DNA of 15,588 nucleotides from Opitutus sp. GAS368 (GCA_945861235.1 CAMATV010000026.1:1-15588), one strand, 5' to 3'; counted from the stretch's first letter, positions 1 through 6,942 are shown. Notes: a model not told the origin generated them from the sequence alone. Program-made: numbers and translations.

Positions 1-78
1 GTATTCCTTGCGTCCGCCGCGGCCGACTACGTCCACGGCGCGACGCTCATCGTCGACGGCGGCTGGATGGGGCGTTGA
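1..78 (+). CDS. SDR-family dehydrogenase, C-terminal end (partial)
   Basis: Frame 1 is open from the window edge to a TGA at 76-78 and gives 25 residues, including ASAAADYVHGATLIVDGGWM. This is the end of a short-chain dehydrogenase/reductase: the S/A-x-Y-V-x-G-x-x-L-x-V-D-G-G-W/Y block follows the last helix in classical SDRs. The DYVHG...VDGGW form resembles the KduD / gluconate 5-dehydrogenase / 2-deoxy-gluconate 3-dehydrogenase group, which reduce or oxidise keto-sugar acids with NAD(P)H. The Rossmann fold and the YxxxK site lie outside the window, so the substrate cannot be named. A TAG follows the TGA directly. The gene is on the plus strand, opposite to the large cluster on the right, and only 45 bases separate it from the sulfatase remnant. 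Confidence 0.85.
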   Translation, partial: VFLASAAADYVHGATLIVDGGWMGR

Positions 79-123
79 TAGGACGGGGCTGAAAGAGCGC
101 CATATCGTCGTCCCAATGCCGGT

Positions 124-399
124 GTGGGTGAAGTGAAGCGCCAACGGCCCTACCTGATCTTCCACTATGCCTACGACCGCGTCGCCCAGTCGGCACTGCG
201 CTGGGGTAATCTCAAATTGGTGAAGACCTGGAAGACAGGGAAACTCGAGTTGTTCGATCTTTCGAACGATCTCAGCGAGGCGAACGACCTCTCCGCGAAA
301 ATGCCGGAGAAGACCAAGGAATTGGATCAGACGCTGACGGCGTTTCTCGCGCAGGTGAAGGCGACGACCGTGCAGACGAAGATTGGGAAGGACGAGTGA
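124..399 (+). pseudogene. Orphan sulfatase C-terminal fragment
   Basis: A GTG-initiated frame of 91 codons encodes only the last part of a sulfatase (alkaline phosphatase superfamily). The blocks RPYLIFHYAYD, SALRWGNLKLVKTW, KLELFDLSNDLSEANDL and MPEKTKELDQTLTAFL follow the usual order of a bacterial sulfatase C-terminus: the 'K-L-x-x-x-x-G-x-x-E-L-[YF]-[DN]-L-x-x-D-x-x-E' strand pair, then a final helix. The catalytic N-terminal domain with its C-x-[PS]-x-R site and DD metal pair is absent. Upstream, the same frame runs back only to stop codons at 76-81. I read it as the stump of a sulfatase gene that lost about 80% of its length. It could still be translated as a small protein, but no function is expected. 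Residues 54-82 lie in an 88-bp repeat whose second copy is at 1857-1944. Confidence 0.75.
283..370. repeat. 88-bp direct repeat, copy A (inside sulfatase tail)
   Basis: This segment matches 1857-1944 at 85 of 88 positions in the same orientation, offset by 1574 bases. The differences are T322/C1896, G333/C1907 and G339/A1913. In the sulfatase reading frame they are TTG/CTG (Leu), ACG/ACC (Thr) and ACG/ACA (Thr), so all are silent. Similarity stops sharply on both sides (282 versus 1856, 371 versus 1945). Here the repeat sits in an uninterrupted sulfatase frame. The AAA ATPase gene lies between the two copies. Confidence 0.95.
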
Positions 400-511
400 G
401 TGGCCGCCCGTTACTGAATGAAAATCGAACGCGCGGTCATCGGTGGACAGGCCGGGCCGATCAACCGCTGCTCATCAGCACCGTCACTTTCACCCATCGG
501 ACGAAATTGTA

Positions 512-531
512 GGCCGCGGCAAGCCGCGGCC
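512..531. repeat. GC-rich perfect palindrome (9-bp arms, AA centre)
   Basis: GGCCGCGGC (512-520) and GCCGCGGCC (523-531) are exact reverse complements separated by AA. The arms are pure G/C, so a very stable stem-loop is expected on either strand. No T run follows on either strand, so it is not a canonical intrinsic terminator. It lies in the 217-base stretch between the sulfatase stump and the ATPase gene, where I see no convincing gene. Confidence 0.6.
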
Positions 532-593
532 GCGACGACTTTGACCTCTTCGACGAGTGGCGGAAAAATAATCCGAGAAGAACGATGGCCTTG

Positions 594-618
594 ATATTGG
601 AAGCTACACCTCCAATAT
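594..618. promoter_or_regulatory. Dyad symmetry overlapping the ATPase start, possible operator
   Basis: ATATTGGA (594-601) and TCCAATAT (611-618) form a perfect 8-bp inverted repeat with a 9-base centre. The right arm runs into the first ATG of the ATPase gene (617-619). The spacing, about one helical turn between half-site centres plus some bases, would suit a dimeric DNA-binding protein. In mRNA it could also form a hairpin hiding the start. It is AT-rich within GC-rich surroundings. A role in controlling the ATPase gene is inference; no -35/-10 pair is clear upstream, and no good Shine-Dalgarno sequence precedes either candidate ATG. Confidence 0.4.
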
Positions 619-1792
619 GCGGGGTATGTGGAATCGACTTCACTCCCCCCGTCTCCGGGCGCTGGCCCGGCAGTTTCCGGCGGTGCTCATTTTGGGGCCG
701 CGCCAGGTGGGCAAGACCACCCTGACCCGCGCGGCGTTCCCGCAAGCGCCTTACCTTGATTTGGAGCAGCCGGGCGTCCGTCAATTGTTCACCGCAGACC
801 CGCTGTTTCAGATTGAGAGCCGGCTCCCTGGAAAAAGCGGTGCGCTGGTGCTGGATGAAGTCCAATGCGTGCCGGAAATCTTTGCGGCGTTGCGCGGACT
901 GATTGACCGCGACCGCCGACGCAACGGTCGTTTTATCCTGCTCGGTTCAGCGCAACCCACGCTCATCCGGCAGGTGTCCGAATCGCTCGCGGGGCGCGTG
1001 GGCATTCTCGAACTCGACCCGCTCACCGTCGCCGAGGTCGCACCCGGAACGCCGAAAAGGGCCTGGACCGACCTCTGGCTGCGCGGGGGCTTTCCGGACG
1101 CGCTGCGGGGGAATTTCCGTGAATGGTGGGAAGCCTATCTGCGCACCTATCTGGAGCGTGACCTGCCGCAGCTCGGCGTGCGAGCCGACCCACTTTTCCT
1201 GCGCCGACTGCTCACCATGCTTGCCCACGCGCAGGGCGGGATGCTCAACGCCTCCTCGCTCGGCGCGTCGCTCGGCGTGTCGCATCATACCATCGCTCGG
1301 CATCTCGATATTCTGGAGCAGACGTTTCTCATCCGCCGGCTGCCCCCGTTTTTCCGCAATGTCGGCAAGCGGCTCGTCAAAGCCCCCAAGGTTTACCTGC
1401 GCGACTCGGGGCTGCTGCATCATCTGCTGAACCTTGGCACGCTGGACGAAGTAAGGAATCATCCCGTGCATGGTGCGAGTTGGGAGACCTTCGTACTCGA
1501 AGACGTCATCCGTCGCGAAAAGCTGCGGCATCCGCACGCGCAATTCTTTTTCTGGCGCACGGCGGATGGCGCGGAGATTGATCTCGTCGTCGAACGCGGT
1601 TCCACGCGCGTCGCGGTGGAAATCAAGGCCGGGCGCGGCGACAAGATCCACGCAGCCCGCGTGCTCGAACGCGCCATGGACGACGTGGGCGCCAAGACCG
1701 GCTGGATTCTCGACCAAGCCGAAGGCACCGACATGCTGCGCCCCGGACTCGCCCGCCGCAGCTTCGCCGCTGACCCGGAGTGGCTGCCGTAG
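617..1792 (+). CDS. AAA ATPase with C-terminal DUF4143 domain
   Basis: This 391-residue protein belongs to the AAA_14 + DUF4143 family of predicted ATPases, whose cellular role is unknown. Walker A is GPRQVGKTT (27-35) and Walker B is ALVLDE (76-81). LLGSAQP (108-114) fits sensor 1, and SLAGR (123-127) is the conserved Arg-bearing turn. A winged-helix-like segment with NASSLGASLGVSHHTIARHL spans about 211-230, and KVYLRDSGLLHHLL follows (258-271). The C-terminal domain carries a PD-(D/E)xK nuclease-like pattern: E291, then AEID (319-322) and VEIKAG (334-339). Length is normal for the family and the frame is intact. The ATG at 626 (MWNRLHSPRL) fits family N-termini as well as the ATG at 617; neither has a strong ribosome-binding site. 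The gene stands alone between two 88-bp repeats of sulfatase sequence, so it may have arrived by recombination. No partner gene is visible, and a toxin or defence role cannot be claimed. Confidence 0.9.
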   Translation: MRGMWNRLHSPRLRALARQFPAVLILGPRQVGKTTLTRAAFPQAPYLDLEQPGVRQLFTADPLFQIESRLPGKSGALVLDEVQCVPEIFAALRGLIDRDRRRNGRFILLGSAQPTLIRQVSESLAGRVGILELDPLTVAEVAPGTPKRAWTDLWLRGGFPDALRGNFREWWEAYLRTYLERDLPQLGVRADPLFLRRLLTMLAHAQGGMLNASSLGASLGVSHHTIARHLDILEQTFLIRRLPPFFRNVGKRLVKAPKVYLRDSGLLHHLLNLGTLDEVRNHPVHGASWETFVLEDVIRREKLRHPHAQFFFWRTADGAEIDLVVERGSTRVAVEIKAGRGDKIHAARVLERAMDDVGAKTGWILDQAEGTDMLRPGLARRSFAADPEWLP

Positions 1793-1856
1793 TCCGTTCG
1801 CCCGCACTAAACCAAGGAACTTCGCGGCACGCCGGATGGCTGGCTCTGTCGACCGA

Positions 1857-1944
1857 AACGACCTCTCCGCGAAAATGCCGGAGAAGACCAAGGAACTGGA
1901 TCAGACCCTGACAGCGTTTCTCGCGCAGGTGAAGGCGACGACCG
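1857..1944. repeat. 88-bp direct repeat, copy B (isolated sulfatase tail piece)
   Basis: This is the second copy of the 283-370 segment, 85/88 identical. It encodes the sulfatase residues NDLSAKMPEKTKELDQTLTA and nine more on the plus strand. It is not connected to any sulfatase sequence on either side: the left flank (1793-1856) is the short spacer after the ATPase stop codon, and the right flank from 1945 is the antisense of a sigma-factor gene. The frame runs on into antisense sigma sequence, so this copy is a fossil. Confidence 0.95.
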
Positions 1945-2392
1945 CTTCCGGCACGCCGATGCCATCGGCCAAGACACCCGAGAGATCGGTTTCCGTTAAC
2001 TCGATCGGATGGGTGTAGCTCCGGTGGCGGATCTGGTTGAGCGCGAGGTTGCGAGCCGCCTGGAAGAGCAGCGCCCGCGGGCAGACCACCGTGCCCTCGG
2101 CGTGTGCCCGGAGCACGCGGGCGAAAGCCTCCTGCACGATGTCGTCGAGATCCGGCAGCGCAGGAAACTGCGCCCGCAACCATCCGCGCAGCAATGCCTC
2201 ATGCGGGTGCACTTCGGAGGTAAACCAAGCGGCGTGATCGGGACGGGGCGAATCCACGGCGAGACGAATGCGGTTGCGAACCGCGGAGTTCAAGTGCGGA
2301 TGCGGGCGAGGCGAACGTCTCGCGCCAAGCTGGCCCGTTGCTCCGCGCGCCCCGGCCGCTGCCGTCGCCCGCAATCGAAACCACGCCCGCAC
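1901..2392 (-). pseudogene. Truncated ECF sigma factor (region 2 only)
   Basis: The minus-strand frame holds the N-terminal half of an RNA polymerase ECF sigma factor of the FecI-like type. The blocks HPHEALLRGWLRAQFPAL, LDDIVQEAFARVLRAH (core-binding and -10 recognition helices of sigma region 2) and ALLFQAARNLALNQIRHR are clear. After GVLADGIGVPEA the homology stops at the 1944/1945 boundary; the last 13 residues are antisense of the sulfatase repeat, then a stop. Region 4, which reads the -35 box, is missing, so the protein should not direct transcription normally. A GTG at 2257 (VDSPRPDHAAWF) is a more believable start than the frame opening at 2392, whose first 45 residues look like non-coding Ala/Arg-rich sequence. 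FecI-type sigma genes often sit near TonB receptors and sulfatases in this phylum, so it may once have regulated such genes. Confidence 0.7.
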
Positions 2393-2528
2393 TGCCTATG
2401 TTTGACGTGAATTAACTCCCGAGCGGTTGAAATCAGCGACGGGAAAGGAGCATCGACGGAGCGGCGTGGGATTTCGCTAGGAGAGCGCCGTCGGGAGGTG
2501 GCATGGGTTCGGTGGGATAAATGAACGA

Positions 2529-2768
2529 TCAGTTTTCCTGAAACGCGGGGCTCGCCACGATCCCGTGGATCATGTCGCGGAGACCGCGACGGGGGGTGCG
2601 CAGGTCCTTGACGATGGTGTCGACGGCGGCGCGGTCGGTGAGGCCGGGCTCGCGGCCGATGGCGTAGGTGACGGAGCCGCGAACTCCGGGGGCGTCGTCA
2701 AGAGCACGCGGTGCCCTCGTAGGTGTGAGATCTTGTCTTGCTTTCTCGGCATGTGACGACCGGTTCAA
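2529..2768 (-). pseudogene. Orphan DUF1585 C-terminal tail (remnant of a second DUF1592-type gene)
   Basis: The last 47 residues (about 2529-2672), with VTYAIGREPGLTDRAAVDTI and RGLRDMIHGIVASPAFQEN, match the closing DUF1585 segment of DUF1592-type multidomain proteins. The intact copy in this window ends with LLTYALGREPEFNDRAVIDD and a similar final helix, so the family is directly comparable; the sequences are clearly different paralogues. Residues before about position 32 of this frame do not resemble the family, and the only start is a weak TTG. All upstream domains (haem, DUF1587, DUF1595, DUF1592, DUF1588) are missing. I read it as a decayed gene end. It lies just downstream of the sulfatase gene whose stop is at 2799. 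Confidence 0.65.
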
Positions 2769-2798
2769 TTTCCAAATCAGGGTGCGCCTGCGCGCCGG

Positions 2799-4382
2799 TC
2801 ATTCGTTCTCCTTCTCCGGGGGGGCCGTGCCGGTCCAGTCCTTGCCTGTGCAATCCCTCCACCAGGCCCGCCAGGCGGCATCCATTTGCTGGACCAACTC
2901 CGGCCGCTGGGCTGCGAGATCGCGGGTCTCCGTGCGATCCGTCGCCAGGTTATACAACTCCCAAGCCGCCCCCTGACGCACGAGCTTCCACTGGCCGTCG
3001 CGGACGGCGGAGCCTCGGCCGAATTGGAAGAACAACGGACGCGGGCGCGCGACCGTCTGGCCCGCGAACGCGGGGAGCAAACTCACCCCGTCCGGCGGAG
3101 GAAGCTTCGCCTCTTTCGAAACACCGGGATACTTCGCCCCGCTCACGGCGAGGACGGTGGGCATGATGTCGATGAGATGGACAGGCTCGCGATTCCAGCC
3201 GGGTTGCGGCTTGAGGCCCGCGGGCCAGTGCAACACGAGGGGCGTGGCGATCCCACCCTCGAAGCTGTCCTGCTTCCATTTGCGAAACGGCGTGTTGCCC
3301 ACCGACGCCCAGTTTTGGCCGTAGCTCACAAAGCTCGCCACGCTGCCCAGCGGGGCCTCGGGATCGACGTTGTTTACCTTGGGATTTTCCGCACAGGCCC
3401 CGTTATCCGACAGAAAGAGGACCAAGGTGTTGTCGAGTTTCCCCTGCTCCTTCAATCGCTTGAGCACTCGGCCGATATTTTGGTCCACCCGATCGACCAT
3501 CGCGGCATAAATTTCCATTCGCATAGCTTCCAGCCGGCGTTCCTCCGGCGAAAGATCGGCCCATTTATTCCCACTCTTTCGCCCATACTCCATCGGAGGC
3601 AGAGGCGAGGTTTTCGGAGCCACCAAACCCAGCTTGATCTGACGCTCATAGCGGGCCTGGCGAATCGCCTCATAGCCACCGTCGTAAACGCCCTTGTATT
3701 TGGCGATATCCTCCGGCCAGGCCTGCAGCGGCCAGTGCGGCGCGGTGTAGGCCAGATAAAGCAGGAACGGTTTCTGCGTATGCTGATACTCATTTAGCCA
3801 AATCAGCGCCTGATCGGTGAAGGCGTCGGTGTCGTAGAACTTGGGATCCTGCGGGATGAAATCCTTGACGTCGCCTCCCCCTGTCTCGTCGAGCGCCCAG
3901 CGGTTCCCGTCGCGTTTGGAGGCCGGCGCGGGCTGACCGGGAGCAGGGCCGCTGCCCGGATTGAAGTGGTTTTGCGCGCCGCCAATCAGTCCATAGAAGC
4001 GGTCGTAACCCCGCGTCACCGGATTGAATTTCGCGTGGTGCTTACCCGACCACAAGGTGTGGTAACCGGCGGGTCGTAGCACCTCTCCCAACGTCGCGGT
4101 GTTGGAAAAATCCCGGTCTGTGCGCTGGAAGTAAACCCCAGTCTGCAAACAGGCGCGGGTGGGATAACACTTCGCCGTGTTATACATCGCCGAGAATTTC
4201 ATCCCGTTGGCGGCGAGCCGGTCTATGCTCGGCGTGCGGATCTCTCCGCCATAACAGCCGAGGTCAGAGTAGCCCATGTCATCCACCAGAATCACCAGGA
4301 TGTTCGGCGGCGAGCCGGCGCTCACACTTGCGGCAAGCCCGAGTAATGCGGTGAGCAGGGAAAAGATGTTTCTGGAGGACAT
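2799..4382 (-). CDS. Secreted sulfatase, formylglycine type (arylsulfatase-like)
   Basis: A 527-residue family S1 sulfatase that should hydrolyse sulfate esters, probably on a glycan, in the periplasm or outside the cell. The ATG at 4382 gives a clean Sec signal (MSSRNIFSLLTALLGLAASV, cut near SA-GS); an in-frame TTG at 4412 abuts the previous stop codon and adds a charged leader, so I reject it. Metal ligands D34-D35 are in NILVILVDDMG. The formylglycine motif is CYPTRACLQTG (72-82), with C72 as the residue to be converted. Other active-site blocks are SGKHHAKFN (112-120), APHWPL (214-219), LSDNGAC (324-330) and FRKWK...EGGIATP (366-381). The C-terminus has the usual WKLVRQGAAWELYNLATDRTE pair. 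Length is normal. It is the last intact gene of the minus-strand run, 30 bp after the DUF1080 gene. The AKCYPTRA form resembles the arylsulfatase S1_4-like branch, but the subfamily and substrate are not established. Confidence 0.93.
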   Translation of the reverse strand: MSSRNIFSLLTALLGLAASVSAGSPPNILVILVDDMGYSDLGCYGGEIRTPSIDRLAANGMKFSAMYNTAKCYPTRACLQTGVYFQRTDRDFSNTATLGEVLRPAGYHTLWSGKHHAKFNPVTRGYDRFYGLIGGAQNHFNPGSGPAPGQPAPASKRDGNRWALDETGGGDVKDFIPQDPKFYDTDAFTDQALIWLNEYQHTQKPFLLYLAYTAPHWPLQAWPEDIAKYKGVYDGGYEAIRQARYERQIKLGLVAPKTSPLPPMEYGRKSGNKWADLSPEERRLEAMRMEIYAAMVDRVDQNIGRVLKRLKEQGKLDNTLVLFLSDNGACAENPKVNNVDPEAPLGSVASFVSYGQNWASVGNTPFRKWKQDSFEGGIATPLVLHWPAGLKPQPGWNREPVHLIDIMPTVLAVSGAKYPGVSKEAKLPPPDGVSLLPAFAGQTVARPRPLFFQFGRGSAVRDGQWKLVRQGAAWELYNLATDRTETRDLAAQRPELVQQMDAAWRAWWRDCTGKDWTGTAPPEKENE

Positions 4383-4412
4383 CGTCGTTGGCTTCGATTT
4401 TCTAGATCCCAA

Positions 4413-5471
4413 TCAATTGAGCTTAACCACCCAGATATTTCTAAACTGCACCGGATTCCCATGGTCTTGCAGAACGATCGGCCCGCGGACCGTCTCTTTT
4501 CCACCTCCGGTGGGCTTGGGCACGGCGACGTCGTTGTGGATCAAAATGCCGTTCAGTCGCACGGTCATGCGGGCATCGGTGGTTTTGTTTCCCTCGGACG
4601 AAAAGCGCGGCGCCTTGAACTCGATATCATACGTTTGCCAAAGGCCGGCGGGGTAGCCGGCATTGCGGTCAGGCTCGCGGATCTTGTAGATGCCGCCGCA
4701 TTCGTTGTCCCGGCCATAGAGACCGAAACTGTCCAGGATCTGCGTCTCATAGATCCCGAGATGGATAATGCCGCTGTTGGATCGACCCTGCCCGGTCGCT
4801 TCCGGCTTGTGGGCGAGCTTGAATTCCAGATGCAGGCGATAGTCCTGAAAGTTGTCCTTCGTCCGCAGGTCTTGCTTGTTCTTTTTCCCCGCACGCTGGG
4901 ACACGATCTCCAGGGCGCCGGAATCCGTGACAAGCCACTGGATGGCGTCGCCTGGAGTCTGCTTCGATTCCCAGGCTTTCAGGTGGGTGCCATCGAAGAG
5001 GATGGCGGCTCCGACCGCTGCCTTCTCGCCCAAGGTGGGCGAGGCTTGGAAAGGGATTTTCTGCAACGAGAAGGTGCCGGTTTCACCGCCCGCAATCGTC
5101 CCCTTCAACTCATTGCCTTTGGCCTGCCCGCTCCATTGCACGGCTTTGTTCGGCACTCCACTCTGCGCGGACGCAGCGTCAGTCGGGGTCGCGCTGAGGT
5201 CTCTTTCCAAAACCAGTTTATCCGTTTGAACCGTGGCGCTGAAAACAGCGATGGCTGGTCTCCGCGGATCGGGTTCCGCCCGAAAAGTGACCTCATATCT
5301 ATTCTTGTAGGCGATCACGGTCGCGTGCACCGGCGATTCCTTCGCCGTGGACTTCACTGTTCCAGACCAGTTGCCGGTATAGGGGTCGGGGGCCGTTCCG
5401 AACTCAGCCGCGGGCAAAATACGAGTGAGAGTGAGGCAGATCGCGAGAGTGCAAGTGTGGATTCGATTCAT
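4413..5471 (-). CDS. DUF1080 protein (3-keto-disaccharide hydrolase family)
   Basis: A 352-residue exported protein. A Sec signal spans about 1-22 (ends LPAAEF). Residues about 30-140 form a beta-rich N-terminal domain starting YTGNWSGTVK, which I do not recognise securely. Residues about 155-352 are the DUF1080 / 3-keto-disaccharide hydrolase domain, a concanavalin-like jelly roll: ILFDGTHLKAWE (157-168), FQDYRLHLEFKL (208-219), GRSNSGIIHLG (229-239), YETQILDSFG (241-250) and the closing IVLQDHGNPVQFRNIWV (332-348). Characterised members cleave glycosides after C3 has been oxidised to a ketone; many others are untested. The gene lies 21 bp after a Tat-exported Gfo/Idh/MocA oxidoreductase, the class able to make the 3-keto substrate, and 30 bp before a sulfatase, which supports that role here. 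A C7 in the signal (IHTCTLA) is too early to be a good lipobox. Confidence 0.9.
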   Translation of the reverse strand: MNRIHTCTLAICLTLTRILPAAEFGTAPDPYTGNWSGTVKSTAKESPVHATVIAYKNRYEVTFRAEPDPRRPAIAVFSATVQTDKLVLERDLSATPTDAASAQSGVPNKAVQWSGQAKGNELKGTIAGGETGTFSLQKIPFQASPTLGEKAAVGAAILFDGTHLKAWESKQTPGDAIQWLVTDSGALEIVSQRAGKKNKQDLRTKDNFQDYRLHLEFKLAHKPEATGQGRSNSGIIHLGIYETQILDSFGLYGRDNECGGIYKIREPDRNAGYPAGLWQTYDIEFKAPRFSSEGNKTTDARMTVRLNGILIHNDVAVPKPTGGGKETVRGPIVLQDHGNPVQFRNIWVVKLN

Positions 5472-5492
5472 TGGGAAGGTCGTGGAGTGACG

Positions 5493-6920
5493 TCAGGCCA
5501 AGGTGTAATAGTGAGCCCATTCGGCGCGTGGCTTAGCACCGGAAAGTAGGAAATTCGCCTCGTCGTTGCCGATGAACCGCTTCGTCTTCGGATCGAAATT
5601 CAGGTCCACGTTCAAGTATTCCGCGATCATGCCGAGGTTCAGCACCTGGGTCAGTTCGCCGGCCACGCTAAAAGGCGAGGTCGTCGTGGTGTTGCCCAGG
5701 CAGGCCTGAATGAAGCTGGTGCCATGCGTGTAGTCCGGCTTGGGCGCTTTGATGGCATCCCATTTTTCCAGCATTACTTTTCGCGGATGAATCCGCGAGG
5801 CGTCGCCGTGATGGCCGCGCATAATCACATAGTCGCCTTGTTTTCGGTGTAGAAGAGTTCCGGCCTCGCCGAGCGCGGGTAGTTTGATCGACTTGTCTTC
5901 CTGAAGATCACCGAATTTTTCGTCGAAGACGGGATGGCAGTCGGCCCCCGCCTTCCACATCAGCTCGACGGCGGGCGCGCCGGGACTTCTGGCCGCAAAC
6001 TGAAACCGGATGTGCGAGGTCAGAGGAAAAATGACCTTGTTGTAGTCATCCAAGCGAACCGGCGACACCGTCGTGGGCAGGCCCAAATTCAAGTAGTGAT
6101 GGACGAAATCGATGATGTGGCAGCCCCAGTCGCCGAACATACCACAGCCGTATTGGTGAAAGGCGCGCCAACCAAACGGGTGGTAGAGAGCGTTGTAGGG
6201 CCGCACGGCCTTGGGCCCGCACCAGAGGTTCCAATCGGAAAATGAGTCCGGTAGTTTTTCCTCGGGCGGAAAGGCGGAGATGCGTTTTTGGGGCTGCATG
6301 AACCACAGGGAGGGTTGCTTCCAGGCGTCGATCCTGTAGACGTCCGCTGTCAAACCCGCCGCCACCATTTGTTTGAATTGCGCTGCACCGGAGGAGGTAT
6401 GGCCCTGGTTTCCCATTTGCGTCACTACCTTGAATTTCTTTTCAGCCCGCATGAGGATCTCGGCTTCCGCGAAGGTGTGCGTCAGCGGTTTTTCCACATA
6501 GACATGCTTGCCCATCGCCATGGCGTGGATGGCCGCGACAAAGTGGTTGTGGTCGGGGATCACGACGCTCACCGCGTCGATATCCTTCCCCATTTTGTCC
6601 AGCATCAGCCGAAAATCCTGAAAGCGGGCCACGTCGGGCCAGGTTTCCAGATTGCCCTCGATTTTTCTCGAGCCCTCAAAATCGACGTCGCAAAAAGCCA
6701 CCGGCACCGCGTGACCATCGCTGGTCAGGCTCGGGATGGCCCCGGCGGCCCGCCCACCGACGCCGATGCACCCTAGGTTGATCCGCCGGCTGGGTGGCAG
6801 GGTGGGATTCCTGGCGGCGCGGGCCGCTGTCAGGTAAGCCGGTAGCAAGGTAAAGCCAAAGACGGAAGCCGCGGACTTCTTGAGGAAGTCGCGGCGGGAG
6901 GAGGGACGCGGTGTTTTCAT
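5493..6920 (-). CDS. Tat-exported Gfo/Idh/MocA-family oxidoreductase
   Basis: A 475-residue NAD(P)-dependent oxidoreductase predicted to work outside the cytoplasm. The twin-arginine signal is SRRDFLKKSAASVFGFTLLP (8-27), cut near TAARA-A. The Rossmann motif is NLGCIGVGGRAAGAI (48-62), and the acidic ribose-binding turn is AFCDVD (75-80). EKP (143-145) carries the conserved lysine (K144), and MFGDWGCHIIDFVHHYL (261-277) supplies the C-terminal-domain D264/H268/D271 cluster typical of Tat-signal members. Such enzymes oxidise or reduce a sugar carbon with a tightly held cofactor, as in glucose-fructose oxidoreductase; some relatives act on C3 of glycosides. The start ATG at 6920 is 22 bp after the upstream sulfatase stop. 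The DUF1080 gene follows 21 bp downstream, suggesting an oxidise-then-cleave pair. Exact substrate and cofactor are inferred, not shown. Confidence 0.92.
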   Translation of the reverse strand: MKTPRPSSRRDFLKKSAASVFGFTLLPAYLTAARAARNPTLPPSRRINLGCIGVGGRAAGAIPSLTSDGHAVPVAFCDVDFEGSRKIEGNLETWPDVARFQDFRLMLDKMGKDIDAVSVVIPDHNHFVAAIHAMAMGKHVYVEKPLTHTFAEAEILMRAEKKFKVVTQMGNQGHTSSGAAQFKQMVAAGLTADVYRIDAWKQPSLWFMQPQKRISAFPPEEKLPDSFSDWNLWCGPKAVRPYNALYHPFGWRAFHQYGCGMFGDWGCHIIDFVHHYLNLGLPTTVSPVRLDDYNKVIFPLTSHIRFQFAARSPGAPAVELMWKAGADCHPVFDEKFGDLQEDKSIKLPALGEAGTLLHRKQGDYVIMRGHHGDASRIHPRKVMLEKWDAIKAPKPDYTHGTSFIQACLGNTTTTSPFSVAGELTQVLNLGMIAEYLNVDLNFDPKTKRFIGNDEANFLLSGAKPRAEWAHYYTLA

Positions 6921-6942
6921 GGGTTCATGAGGGAAGGTCGGT

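Noticed and set aside
512..531. Intrinsic terminator for the SDR/sulfatase-stump region
   Set aside because: The stem is strong but the loop is only two bases and no U-run follows on either strand.
461..540. Minus-strand peptide with LAAAYNFVRWVK, faintly like the C-terminus of some DDE transposases
   Set aside because: Only about a dozen residues look similar, the rest of the frame is antisense to the ATPase gene, and no inverted repeats or other transposase motifs are nearby.
4461..5549. Long plus-strand open frame opposite the DUF1080 gene
   Set aside because: It is the complement of a gene with clear family motifs; its translation has no recognisable domain and the codon pattern of GC-rich DNA explains its length.
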